A stretch of 64,000 nucleotides of DNA from Volvox africanus. Lineage: Eukaryota; Chlorophyta; Chlorophyceae; Chlamydomonadales; Volvocaceae. This document shows, piece by piece, positions 1 to 8,512 of the stretch. Location of the stretch: assembly GCA_030268105.1 (NCBI GenBank), contig BSDZ01000004.1, positions 1,909,001 to 1,973,000 on the forward strand, written 5' to 3'. Positions within the stretch are counted from its first letter, which is position 1. The number at the start of each line of letters is the position of its first letter. Position numbers and translations under genes: made by a program. Under the pieces are notes generated by a model that saw nothing but the letters and a program-made list of their open reading frames with translations, had not been told where the DNA came from and did no database searches.

Positions 1-3000
1 CTGCGCACTTAGTTGCCAGAGCCTCGGCATAGTGCTGACACAAGGCCTGCCAGATTGCCGACCCATCCTGCGAGTCAGCCTCACTGCGAGTCAACTTCCC
101 TTGCCTAGCTGATTCGCTTGGGTCCAGGAGTTTGCTAGAGGGGTTGACGACTACACCACCTACCTCCACAGGCTCCCCACTAACTCCTTGCTGCGCCTGC
201 GGAATGTGCGAGACGCCTTTGTGCACCTTTGGCTGCCGCTGCTGAGCGTCCACCACTAGTTCCGCCAAGTCCGTCAGCAGGGGAGCCCGACACTGCAGTA
301 ACTGCGCGCAACGCCGCACGACCACCGCTGCCAACCTCTTGTCAATCTCGGGGAAGACATCCGTCTTGCCACCGTCGGTTCGGTGACGGCTACTGACACT
401 TGATGCTGCAGTGTTACCAGGTATCCCCGCTGCTTCCGTTGTCGCTGTCCCAAAATCCAATGATGCGGCCAGGGCGAGGTGCCTAAAGGCTGCTTGCAGC
501 CGTGGGCACAGACGGTTTCCGCGGCCCAGCTGCAGGCCAGCCGGGAGCCAATGGAGCAAGGGAGGTTAGGTGGTGGTGGAACTTCTCAAACCGTCCTGGG
601 CTTCTAATCTCCACGCCATGACATGAAAAGGACTTTGCGAGGTGCAAATACCGCAAAGCCGACTGCATGAATTGGAAAGCAACGAACACGAAAGTACACG
701 GAAGTACGGGCGGGGATCCTCCACAGTGATTAATGTGTAGTGCAATGAAAGCGGGCTAGTGCGACGGAATGCGCGAGCGAGGCACAGCCAGAGCGCCCAG
801 GGCTAGAGCGGTCTCGGCCGCCCGAGGGCGGGGGCGAAGGCACATCAGCAAAGAGGTGGCACACGACTGGCTCACTCAGTTTTCACCGGTCTACGTGCCA
901 TTCGTAAACCTGACTACCTGGCGGGAAGGCAAGGCAGGCGACGGGCACTGACAGCAGTTTTGTGGTGTTCGCGATAAATTCTCCATGCCATGGTAATGTT
1001 CCCGCCTTCCTCCAGCACCGGCTTACCTTGCCTCCTACGTTCCAGGTGTCACGCGGCACCTGGTGTACCCATCACCATCACGAAGATACATCAACTGTGT
1101 CGAAATCATGCTGCCGTACTGTGCGCCTGCTGCCGTACCTTAACTGGACTCGTTATTTCAGCAACGCAGTCACCGCAAGCCATGGATGCCGCGACGGCGG
1201 CTGCGGCAGCCGCAGCGGAAGTTGTGTCGTACCAAGTCGCCAATTCATCAGGTCCAAGAGACTTCATTCGATGAGCGGCCAAGGACCCCCCCTTGGTGAT
1301 CAGCTGCGGTGAGAGCAAACCCCAAATACGTATCGGGTGGTTGCATCCGTGTGTCTGTGTCTGTGTATGTATACGTGTACGTGCATGTGTACGTGTCTAT
1401 ATGTCTGTGTTTGTGCATGTGTCTGTGTATTGATGCAGGGGGATTTATGTGGGATTCCCCGTATCGCGGTTGAAGGGTGTCAGCAACCCCAAAGCCAAAA
1501 ACGATTCAGACAATACCTCTGAAGGATTTGTTGCTAAGGAGCCAGCCATTCCAGGATAATTAATTGCCCCGTGATAAGGTTCAAGGCAATATAGCTTGCA
1601 AGCCTCCACTCGTATGCCATGCTGGTATTCCACTCCTCTCACTGGCGATCCCGGTACCCACCCCAGATGCCGGCGCTGAAGCCTCTGTCAGGACCACCTC
1701 ACGGTGCCATGCAAGTGCATCCTCCAGACTTTCGAACAGCTGCACATCTTCATTCGGATTTGGGGTCTCGACGAAGCCGTAATGCAGCGCGAAGGAGTCG
1801 TTGGACGCGGTCGTATCATAGCACATCAGCAGCTCCTGGCCTATAGCCAGATCAGCAGTTGCTACGAGGGCGATTTGCCAGCCGCTTCTGCTGCCGATGC
1901 CGCCTGCCCCACCATCGCCACGCTCGTCGTCGCCATGCCGTTCCTCTGAGGTCCTCTGCGCGAGCTGACCCTGACCCAGCCCGTTGTCAGCCCCGCTGGT
2001 CCCGCCTCTGCAGCTGTCAACGACAGAACGCGCCGTAGGCCTTTGGTCACCCGCAGGCGGTCGCAGCTCCCACCTGTCAGCGGGTTGAGGTTACGGATGC
2101 TTAAAAGAGAAAAAAATAGAGGATAAAGAAAGATAGAAGATAACACAAAACGTACATATACATGTATACATAATAATAATGCATCGTTAAAAAACATTTT
2201 ATAATAATAATATTTTTATTCCAAAAACGAAGGGAGAGGAATGGCTTCGCCGTGAATTTGCTCAAATGATTGCGCTAGAGGGCGGGTAGGAAGGGCCTAA
2301 AACCCGTTCGCCTACGGAACTCACCTGACGTTGGCTCCCGGGGCCACCACGATATCGTCGTCTGTGTAGCCGCCTATGTACGGTACACTGCTATGGTTAA
2401 TCATGTCCAGCATTGGCACCAGCATGCGCAGCTGGCCCCCAGTTACCGGCCCTCTGCCGGCATCAACACGATTGCCGCCAAATGGGTCGGTGTAGCTGCC
2501 GCTGCCACCGCCCTCACCACCGTTATGTGCCGTCGCTCCCCGACAGGCCCCGAAATCGGAAGCCGATTCCTGGCTATATGTGCTGCTCCCTGCAGCCTGG
2601 GAGGCAGCAGCAGCAGCAGCAGCAGCGGGGAGGGCACCAAGGTCGATGGCCCCTTGGGTGAGCGGTGAAGCTGCCCCACGGCTCCCAGCCTCCATGGAAC
2701 AGCGGTCGGGCCGCATTGCCTTCCTAGGACCGCCGTCGCTGCCGTTGCTCCTGCGCTCCCTGTAGTCATGGTTCACGTCCGGCGATGACGACGACGACGA
2801 TGCTGGTGCTGGTGCTGGTGCTGATGATGCTGATGACGATGAGGAGGATGGTAAGGAGGATGTGACGTCCGAACTCGCCCAGCTCACATTGGTCATTTGA
2901 ATCAGCGCCATCATCATCAGCGGCATGGGAGTGGAGGGAGTCACGAGGGGCGATGAGGATAATGTGGCTGCCTGGTTAGGACAGGACGAGGGAGGCTGAG

Positions 3001-5065
3001 GAATGCAGGCGGTGGAGGTCTTGAAGGCAGCGGCGGCGGACTCAGTAGGGGCTGCTTCTCCGGCGGCGGCGGCGGCTGCATCCCGCAGGTAAGACCGTGT
3101 CAAGCCCTCCTGAGGTGCCTCCGCGCCGTCAACCGGCAGCGTGTAGAGCGCCATCAACAGCAAGCTGGTCCCCAGACTGCGGGAGCCCACGATCTGTAAC
3201 CCAGCAGGGAAGAAGACGGGTCAGCACAACGAGCGCCTGGCTGCAGCGGCAGCAGCGGAGGACCGGCTGGAAAGCATACCTACCTGCAGTGACACCCAGA
3301 ATTACGATGAAAGACATGAAGACGCATCACATTCATAACGCTCAGGCATCCGTGCCACCGGAAGGCCCATTCGTCTGTCTTTCCCACAGGCCGCCTCCAC
3401 ATACAAACCCAGGTGTATACATACAAACAGACGTCACTTAGCGCAGCCGTCGCCGGCAGCCGCCATGCACATACAATGTTTGTAAGTGCAACGCACTGGC
3501 ACCCAGTAGAAAGTTCACACCTCCGTATCGCCGGACTTGAATTTCGCCTCTGTTAGATACGGAGGGTTAGACCTCTGTTAGATACGGCCTGAGCGCTTCG
3601 CGACGTGGTCGGTGGCATAACCCCAAAGTGGAGGTTAGTATGTTACCATATTACCACTCACCGCCAGTGCCCAAGTAAATTGCTCCAGGGAAGCCCCATT
3701 GAGGCCCTGCGCTCCGCCGCATCGCACATAGTATTCGTCCATCAGGTCCTGGTACGAAGCCACTGCTCGCTCCAAGGGCGGGTATTCAAAAAGTGTCAAG
3801 TCACCGGGGTCACGGAGTTGGAGCAGCAGAGCGGCGGGGTGCAGTGGGAGGCTGCGCAGGTACGGACCCCAGTGATCGTGTATTGTAGGCCCCATTTGAT
3901 CCAGCGGGTATGATTCTTGCTGCTGAGAGTTCATGTCTCTTCCGTCTCCCTGCTGACAAGGTTGCGGTTGCCGAGCACCAACATCTTTAACATGTTCTTT
4001 TATCCCAGAAAATTGCGCGAGCTCCCTGACAGTGTACGGCTGTTGGTGCGGGTGTTCCGAAGACTGTGACGGTGGCTGGGGCTGTGGTTTCACCGATGGA
4101 TCAGTTTGTGGAGCCTCAGGCCCAGACGATCGGGCTCCAGGAACGATCAGTCCTGCATCTGCGAAGTATCGGAGGAGCATCGCGGCTAGGCGTACACTGC
4201 TGGGGAAGATCTGAGGAAAAAGTCGAGGAAATGTGGTTGGGTTGGGGATAGGGGTTTGGGGTGAACGGTGGTCGGGAGTGGGACTAAGGGGTTGGCCACA
4301 AGGGAAACCTGGTAATTCTGAAATGTCAAATAAGTTCGCAATTTTGCGTTCAGGGTGGTATTGCGCAAAGAGCCTTTCAAGTTGTAATGGGTAGCTTTTT
4401 CCCTGGATTTCAGCTTGCAACAATCAGCAATCAACTCCATATGGCGCACCGGAGGAACTCGTTCGATGCAATTGTCGGGCCAGTCGCAAATGGTGCACTC
4501 CAAGGGCAAGCAAAAAATCATTTCTCCTTTTAAAAATTCCTACGTAAGGGAAGAGCAAAAGTCACATCCGCAAATTATGCACTCGTCGCTGTTTGTCGGA
4601 CTTGGAGCTGTCGGCGACCAGAAACAGTCGAATTACCCGCACGGCCACCAAACCACGCTCCCCAGATAAATTTGAAACGCATTCTGCATTTTTAATTCCA
4701 ACTGCGCCTGCAAATCGTGGCGCGGCCTCAAGTCCTTCAGGTACAGGTCCTGCGCGACAGAACTGCCAAGGCAGTAGCTTCCCACCTTGGCGTTCAAGCC
4801 ATTCAGGCAGCTCACGCCATGAATCGGGCTTGTCGGTAGAATTCCTCTGCGGTGCGTGCGGACGCCCTTCGCTGCTTCGCACGACGAATTGCGGCTCATA
4901 GCGGCACTGACGGACGCCCAGAGTTCGCCACGCAGGGTTGCTGACCTTGCCACGCAAGCAGCACGGATTAGGAAGTCTGTGCATAGTTGTTTGACAGTCA
5001 CTGTGCTGAGAGAATGGTGCTGCAACCAGGGTAAGTAAATTTCGCAAGGGTAGCGTACTGCGCAC
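1..5065 (-). CDS. SET-domain protein, Rubisco-LSMT-like lysine methyltransferase (3' end off the window)
   Basis: Probable protein-lysine methyltransferase of the plant-type SET family with a substrate-binding tail. Seen on the minus strand: a first coding exon ending near 4637 (donor GTAATT) with an N-terminal SET signature (WLERQGGKLLP ... GERGLVAVR); an exon about 4211-3664 with HWGPYLRSLP, PPLERAV and TWALA; an exon 3193-2325 (acceptor TTACAG, donor GTGAGT) ending in VPMLDMINHSS; an exon about 2070-1575 with ATADLAIGQELLMCYD and LHYGFVETPNPNEDV; and a frame open from about 485 to base 1 containing DKRLAAVVVRRCAQLLQ, consistent with the family's C-terminal domain. The NHS and YD/YG motifs are those that bind AdoMet and line the lysine channel. 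Exon 3193-2325 carries about 200 residues of Ala/Ser-rich low complexity. The true start (5065 or a downstream Met near 4983), one 5' exon between 4637 and 4211 and the exons between 1575 and 485 are unresolved. Confidence 0.7.
1341..1434. repeat. TG-rich degenerate microsatellite
   Basis: A run of alternating TGTG, TATG and TACG dinucleotide-like units lies within an intron of the SET gene. It is simple sequence with no unit conserved enough to be a CRISPR or a satellite. Confidence 0.7.
2603..2627. repeat. CAG/CTG triplet run inside SET-gene exon
   Basis: About eight GCA/CAG triplets; on the coding (minus) strand they encode poly-Ala within the low-complexity insert of the SET protein. A second degenerate GAC/GAT and GCTGGT run at about 2785-2860 encodes Ser/Ala-Pro repeats in the same exon. 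Confidence 0.75.
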
Positions 5066-5720
5066 TCATCCAGCAGTCGTACACGGTACACCGGAGTACT
5101 GTGTACGGCGCCCCATTCTAATCTTTCCTCACAGCTCTTTTCTTTTTCCGCTGTGCACGGATCGCTTGTCTTCTGTTATCCACGCGATGCACCAAGCTTA
5201 CAAGTGCTTACAGAGCATCAAACGGATTCTTTCCACCTACCGGTATCGCCAGGAGTTGAGGATGGGATTGCAATTCTGTGGTAAGCAGTTCACTTATAAA
5301 GTGGTCGTGATAATGTGCAAAACCCAAATTCATCAGGGGCATCTACTTGCTCCCTCACAACTCCTCAATCCGACAACCTGAGAACTGTAAAGCCTTTAGA
5401 AGGCGCCACATCATAAAAAACGATCCGCCCCTGAGCCCGCAGTGCCTGTAACCCAGCGGCATCGCCCCCGGCACCGCAAGGATCTCCCCACAATCACACA
5501 GCATTATACAGCAAGGCACCACAGATGGCGCACTCACTTCAAGAAATACCACACCAGCCCGCACCACAACACATAATGCTTTTGAGCGACACTATATGAA
5601 ATACTACAAATGTGCGTACGAGTTCTCCAAGCTAATACCTCTGCACAACGGCTGTCTGATTCAATTCTGTGCAAGATGCGAAGGCAACCTCGTATAATAA
5701 TAGGGGAGGGCCGAGTCGCA
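5066..5720. other. Upstream region of the SET gene; no gene seen
   Basis: Host-like composition with only short, unsupported reading frames. Presumably the 5' region of the minus-strand SET gene, ending where the AT-rich bacterial block begins. Confidence 0.4.
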
Positions 5721-5739
5721 GCATGGGACGCATGGGAAT
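5721..5739. repeat. Left-junction tandem ATGGGA repeat
   Basis: Two tandem CATGGGACG-type units (5721-5737) sit at the switch from host-like to AT-rich sequence. A third GCATGGGAAA copy at 5794-5803 directly precedes the fumC piece. The unit matches the arms of the inverted repeat at the right junction (8465-8511). Confidence 0.5.
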
Positions 5740-5807
5740 ATATTAATATATATTAGTATATAAGGGGTAATATATACATAAGGGGTATGCCCAGCATGGG
5801 AAAAAAT

Positions 5808-5909
5808 TCTTGCCCTAATGTAATAGGAGTTGCATCTTGCAAATGAGTTCTACCTATTTTAACTATTTTACGCCATGCTTTTGCTTTTACATCAAGACTC
5901 TTATGTAAC
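5808..5909 (-). pseudogene. fumC: Fumarate hydratase class II fragment
   Basis: The minus-strand frame reads about 34 residues including [14 protein letters not shown] and [12 protein letters not shown], the highly conserved class-II fumarase stretch (known consensus [17 protein letters not shown]). The match stops immediately after GQEF at the ATGGGA repeat and begins where the traA-like piece starts, so only an internal slice of this TCA-cycle enzyme remains. AT-rich codon use is unlike the host. No start, stop or intron. Confidence 0.85.
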
Positions 5910-5912
5910 GGA

Positions 5913-6032
5913 AGGTTTAGTTTACCAAAGCATAGTTTAATTGTAGTAGACGAAGCGGGGATGGTAGGAAACGATGACTATCAGGAGCTGCTTAGGGTAG
6001 CCGCTACCCGTAAGTGTAACGTCATTCTCTCA
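5913..6032 (+). pseudogene. traA: TraA-like conjugative relaxase/helicase fragment
   Basis: The plus frame reads about 40 residues with [19 protein letters not shown] then RVAATRKCNVILS. VVDEAGM is the Walker B/motif II region of the AAA_30 (RecD-like) helicase domain of Ti-type TraA relaxases, which are plentiful in the conjugative elements of Rickettsiales. Similarity stops after ILS, where the family continues with GD. The following 6033-6180 is AT-rich but not recognised. Confidence 0.7.
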
Positions 6033-6261
6033 GTTGCCGGTATTTCGTTAATCATGTACATTATCATTAGTATTGATTCAGTTTTATGGCTGATTTATGG
6101 TAGTGTATTAGCACCACGTTGAAGGGGAGCGTTTATTACAGGCAAAACTATACGAATCTAGCAGCATAGGCCATTATTTTGTGCTATAGTTTCCCCTATC
6201 CTTTCACCTACAACTGGAGCAAACTTAACGGAAAGGGCAAAAGCTGGAACAATAAGTGCTG

Positions 6262-6360
6262 AAAACCCTTTAATCCATCAACACAAGCAACATAAATTTG
6301 TTCAACTCCTCTATTCTTAAGCTCCGTAATGATCTGCATCCAGAATTTGCCCTTTGGTGC
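6262..6360 (-). pseudogene. IS256-family transposase fragment 1 (central region)
   Basis: The minus frame reads KFWMQIITELKNRGV then ACVDGLKGF. This is the conserved central block of IS256/Mutator-type transposases, whose second catalytic Asp lies in the C-V-D-G-L-K-G-F stretch. Similarity ends exactly at GF. Beyond it (6180-6261) the minus strand carries a different short hydrophobic frame (FALSVKFAPVVGERIGE) that I cannot assign. Confidence 0.8.
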
Positions 6361-6399
6361 AGGGCATGTGAAAAAAATTTTATACCGCTCAAAGTTACA

Positions 6400-6527
6400 G
6401 AAATACAGGATACAGCCATTATTAAAGAAATGATCTTTAAACTCTTCCAGCTTAAGGACAGTTATTATAGATGTAAAGAGCTGTATGAGACTGGAGGAGA
6501 GGAAGCATTATATGAGATTAGTCGTTG
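6400..6527 (+). pseudogene. IS481-type transposase N-terminal helix-turn-helix fragment
   Basis: The plus frame ends FQLKDSYYRCKELYETGG then EEALYEISR and a stop. This fits the N-terminal winged HTH of IS481-like transposases (pattern YxRxKELYxxGGxxAL..xSRRKP), cut just before the usual KP. The open frame runs on upstream to 6298, but that part is the antisense of the IS256 piece, so the frame as a whole is a chance join. Confidence 0.6.
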
Positions 6528-6778
6528 AATAAACAAAAATAATACCAAAAATAACAAAAAACGCATAAGGTACTCAAAATATATTTTCCTTACTGAATAT
6601 ATCCATAATAGACAGACAACTATGAATATCACCTCAAAAAGTAGATGCAATTTATATTGATTTTATTTTTCTGTTTCTGATGCCGTCTGTTTTATTTAGA
6701 GCATTTGATACCCATCCGCCGGGCAACATCGCAAACGGTAAAATAATAACAAATAACACCACCACCAAAGCTAGCATA

Positions 6779-6902
6779 GTTGGTAAAATTCTTGAAATTA
6801 ATCCTAATCACAAAATTGTGAAAAAAATTCTTAGCCAAATAGATAATAATGAACATGAAGAAGAAAATAAGCAACTTGCCCATTTACTTCTGGCAGAAGA
6901 AA
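6779..6902 (+). pseudogene. htpG: HtpG (Hsp90) C-terminal fragment
   Basis: The plus frame reads GKILEINPNHKIVKKI then a charged spacer and [10 protein letters not shown]. This resembles the C-terminal dimerisation region of bacterial HtpG (pattern K.LEINP.HP....L...(D/N)LA.LL.). The open frame starts at 6680, but the preceding residues (AFDTHPPGNIANG) are unlike HtpG and unassigned. Confidence 0.65.
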
Positions 6903-7144
6903 GAGGTGCGTGCCCCGATGCAGCTGAAGTTGGTGCGAAAGAGCGGTTCATTAATACCCCTTAGCACATGCCATGAGCTGAATTCCAGCTTATCTTGGTA
7001 TTTTACATTTGTAAAATACCAAGATAAGCTGGAATGTACAAGTGAAATACCAGTGGCAAAAAATTCGGGGTTCTTTGCAGCTCCTGGTATCTGTTTTCTA
7101 AATTCCTCGGAGAATATTCCGTGTACTGTCGAAACAAACACCAA
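6884..7144 (-). repeat. Rickettsial-type palindromic repeat region with open frame
   Basis: A minus-strand frame of 86 codons reads [16 protein letters not shown], then [19 protein letters not shown] across the perfect palindrome at 6982-7035. From memory of such genomes, this phrase recurs as small dispersed ORFs in Rickettsiales and is treated as a palindromic element rather than a gene. I could not check copy number or matches here. Confidence 0.5.
6982..7035. repeat. Perfect inverted repeat, 26-bp arms, 2-nt spacer
   Basis: Arms 6982-7007 and 7010-7035 are exact reverse complements separated only by TT (7008-7009). It has no GC-rich stem or trailing T-run, so an intrinsic terminator is unlikely. 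It falls inside the repeat-type frame on the minus strand. Confidence 0.9.
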
Positions 7145-7224
7145 AAGATAAGCTTGCAGAAGATGTTTTAAGAATATTAGAGATAGAGGAAATAGCCGTT
7201 AGTTTAAATGGGATAGCAGGCTTA

Positions 7225-7353
7225 GAGGTACTTCTACTGTTAATTGATTACCATTTTCGTCTATTATTGTTTTTTCATAACTTCCGTTACGGCGGTTATT
7301 ATCTATTTTAGGGGCTTTACTATGTTTTGAATAACCAAGATCATGTTCAAGCT
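7225..7353 (-). pseudogene. IS256-family transposase fragment 2 (N-terminal region)
   Basis: The minus frame reads ELEHDLGYSKHSK, then NNRRNGSYEKTI and NGNQLTVEVPL. This is the N-terminal part of IS256-like transposases (pattern LE.HLGY.K......N.RNG...K.........VPRDR). It is separated from fragment 1 by 0.9 kb and lies in the same orientation, but upstream in the transposase and downstream on the contig, with unrelated pieces between. Confidence 0.75.
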
Positions 7354-7397
7354 CGCTCTATTATTATGCTTTAATTCATAAATAATATTTCCAGGTA

Positions 7398-7494
7398 ATA
7401 TTAGTTTCTCCCCAAAAACTTTTCGTTGTAAGTATAGCGTAAGTCTTGTGTAATACTACTGTCTACTTCATCAAGATAAACAAACTTTTGTGGT
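7398..7494 (-). pseudogene. D-alanyl-D-alanine dipeptidase (VanX/DdpX-like) fragment
   Basis: The minus frame reads KFVYLDEVDSSITQDLRY then TYNEKFLGRN and a stop. It matches the N-terminal block of M15D dipeptidases (pattern FV.L.E.DPSI..DLRYAT.NNF.G). The catalytic zinc-binding residues lie further on and are absent. Confidence 0.65.
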
Positions 7495-7730
7495 AGAAGC
7501 ATATGAAATGATTTATTGGAAAATAAAAAATAGAACTTACACAAAGAGTATGATTGACTCACATGCGATTGTTGGTATAATTGGCCCTAACGGAGCTGGT
7601 AAATCAACGTTGTTTAATATTCTAACTGAAAATGGCCTTGGACGTGCTGTGCAACAACAAGTAACATTTTTTGTTAACTCCCTTTGTCACTTTGCCGGAA
7701 CACAAAAATATGTTCAAGGAAAAATTTGAT
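7490..7730 (+). pseudogene. ABC ATPase fragment with Walker A
   Basis: The plus frame contains HAIVGIIGPNGAGKST then LFNIL. GPNGAGKST is a complete Walker A P-loop. The residues before it look like the start of an ABC nucleotide-binding domain; those after about 7625 lose any ABC resemblance. EttA/ABC-F and LivG-type ATPases share this wording, so the subfamily is open. The frame overlaps the smpB start by two bases, which is probably coincidence. Confidence 0.6.
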
Positions 7731-7842
7731 GTCCGATTATAAGAAAATTATTGCTCAGAATAAAAAAGCTAGTTTTGAATATTTTATTGAAGAAAGGCCT
7801 TTAAAAAATCATATAGTACTACCATTAAAGCAAGCAAAATAA
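7729..7842 (+). pseudogene. smpB: SmpB (tmRNA-binding protein) N-terminal fragment
   Basis: It starts at ATG and reads MSDYKKIIAQNKKASFEYF then IEE, the typical SmpB N-terminus that contacts tmRNA (pattern IA.NKKA.F.Y.I.E..EAGI.L.GSEVKS.R). After about 25 residues it drifts and ends at TAA 37 codons in; the functional protein is about 150 residues. This is a truncated relic of bacterial trans-translation. Confidence 0.8.
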
Positions 7843-7877
7843 TTGAACAAATAATTATATATTTGGTATATTTTTTA

Positions 7878-8018
7878 GTACGAATATGCACTATAAACCG
7901 TTACATCTAATTCTTTTGCTAAAGAAATTATTCTTTTAGATATCAGCTCAGACTGAACGGGTGAGCCACCAGGAGAATTTATACATAAACATACAGCATC
8001 TAACCTGGGTAATTTAAA
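7878..8018 (-). pseudogene. S49 signal-peptide peptidase (SppA/SohB-like) fragment
   Basis: The minus frame reads FKLPRLDAVCLCINSPGGSP then VQSELISKRIISLAKELDV. INSPGGSPVQSE is the conserved oxyanion/substrate block of S49 serine peptidases, ahead of the nucleophile Ser, which is not in this piece. About 47 residues survive. Confidence 0.8.
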
Positions 8019-8195
8019 CATTTTTTCAATTAGTTATTTTGGTTCAGCGCTATGTACTTACGTACTGGTTCTTTGGAAATGATTGGTGCTACCCACTCTA
8101 ATTATTGTGGGAGTTAATGGCACGGTTTTTGCGGCTAATATAAATCAGTTTGAATTTATCAAAGAGAAATTTAACCTTACCATTGAAGTTGTTTC

Positions 8196-8294
8196 AGGTT
8201 TCATAAACTCTGATGGCTGATATGAAAACCCACCTATATTTATCCACCGCGTCGCACCTTTAACTTCAAAACCGTATGCTTTGTTAACAAGTTA
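8196..8294 (-). pseudogene. ftsW: FtsW/RodA-family (SEDS) fragment
   Basis: The minus frame reads [20 protein letters not shown] then [20 protein letters not shown]...QPSEFMKP is the signature loop of the SEDS glycosyltransferases FtsW/RodA. Identity stops just after KP; the neighbouring 8095-8195 is AT-rich and unassigned. Another broken cell-envelope gene from the same bacterial source. Confidence 0.85.
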
Positions 8295-8346
8295 GACAGA
8301 ATGGGTGCCGATTTCTTTAGATGCGTCGGTGTATTGTATTTTTTCA

Positions 8347-8467
8347 AGTAGTTAAACTGACAGAAGTATTATGTAATTTATCAGCTTTGAGAGCATCAAA
8401 AAAATAACTTATTCCCTCATCAGTAATCTTATTACCGTGAAGGTGCAAGACTTTTAACTTACTGTCC
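8347..8467 (-). pseudogene. Leucine-rich-repeat protein fragment
   Basis: The minus frame reads LKVLHLHGNKITDEGISYF then [17 protein letters not shown] and a stop. LxxLxLxGNxITDEG is a ribonuclease-inhibitor-type LRR unit, as found in eukaryote-like proteins of intracellular bacteria. Only about one and a half repeats remain. Confidence 0.65.
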
Positions 8468-8511
8468 CATACGTCCCATACGTCCATGCTGGACGTATGG
8501 GACGTATGGGA
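8465..8511. repeat. Right-junction inverted repeat, 21-bp arms
   Basis: Arms 8465-8485 and 8491-8511 are exact reverse complements with loop ATGCT. Each arm contains two tandem ACGTATGGG-type units, the same unit seen (as ACGCATGGG) at the left edge of the bacterial block near 5721. AT-rich bacterial sequence ends here. Confidence 0.85.
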
Positions 8512-8512
8512 A

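Larger units (their letters stand above)
5720..8512. other. Mosaic insertion of shattered Rickettsiales-type bacterial DNA
   Basis: About 2.8 kb of visibly AT-rich DNA between host-like flanks. At least eleven different bacterial protein-coding genes are represented, each by a piece of roughly 90-160 bp, on both strands and in no bacterial gene order. None is intact. Similarities abut almost directly: fumC then traA-like at about 5910, IS256 then IS481-like at 6360-6400, the VanX-like piece then the ABC ATPase at about 7490. Seen: the fragments. Known: such genes co-occur in Rickettsiales, and rickettsial endosymbionts have been reported from volvocine algae. Inferred: nuclear transfer of fragmented endosymbiont DNA, joined end to end before or during integration. 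Assembly contamination is less likely because one contig carries the shuffled pieces between host flanks. Confidence 0.75.

Noticed and set aside
1341..1434. Possible CRISPR or satellite array
   Set aside because: The units are degenerate TG-type simple sequence with no regular spacer.
6298..6528. 76-codon open frame in the AT-rich block as one gene
   Set aside because: Its first half is the antisense of an IS256 slice and its second half an IS481-like HTH; the continuity is accidental.
6982..7035. Rho-independent terminator
   Set aside because: The stem is long and AT-rich, with a 2-nt loop and no following T-run, and it lies within an open frame.
5720..8512. Bacterial contamination of the assembly
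   Set aside because: A contaminant contig would hold intact genes in bacterial order. Here about a dozen broken slices are shuffled between host-like flanks. Junction reads are still needed for certainty.
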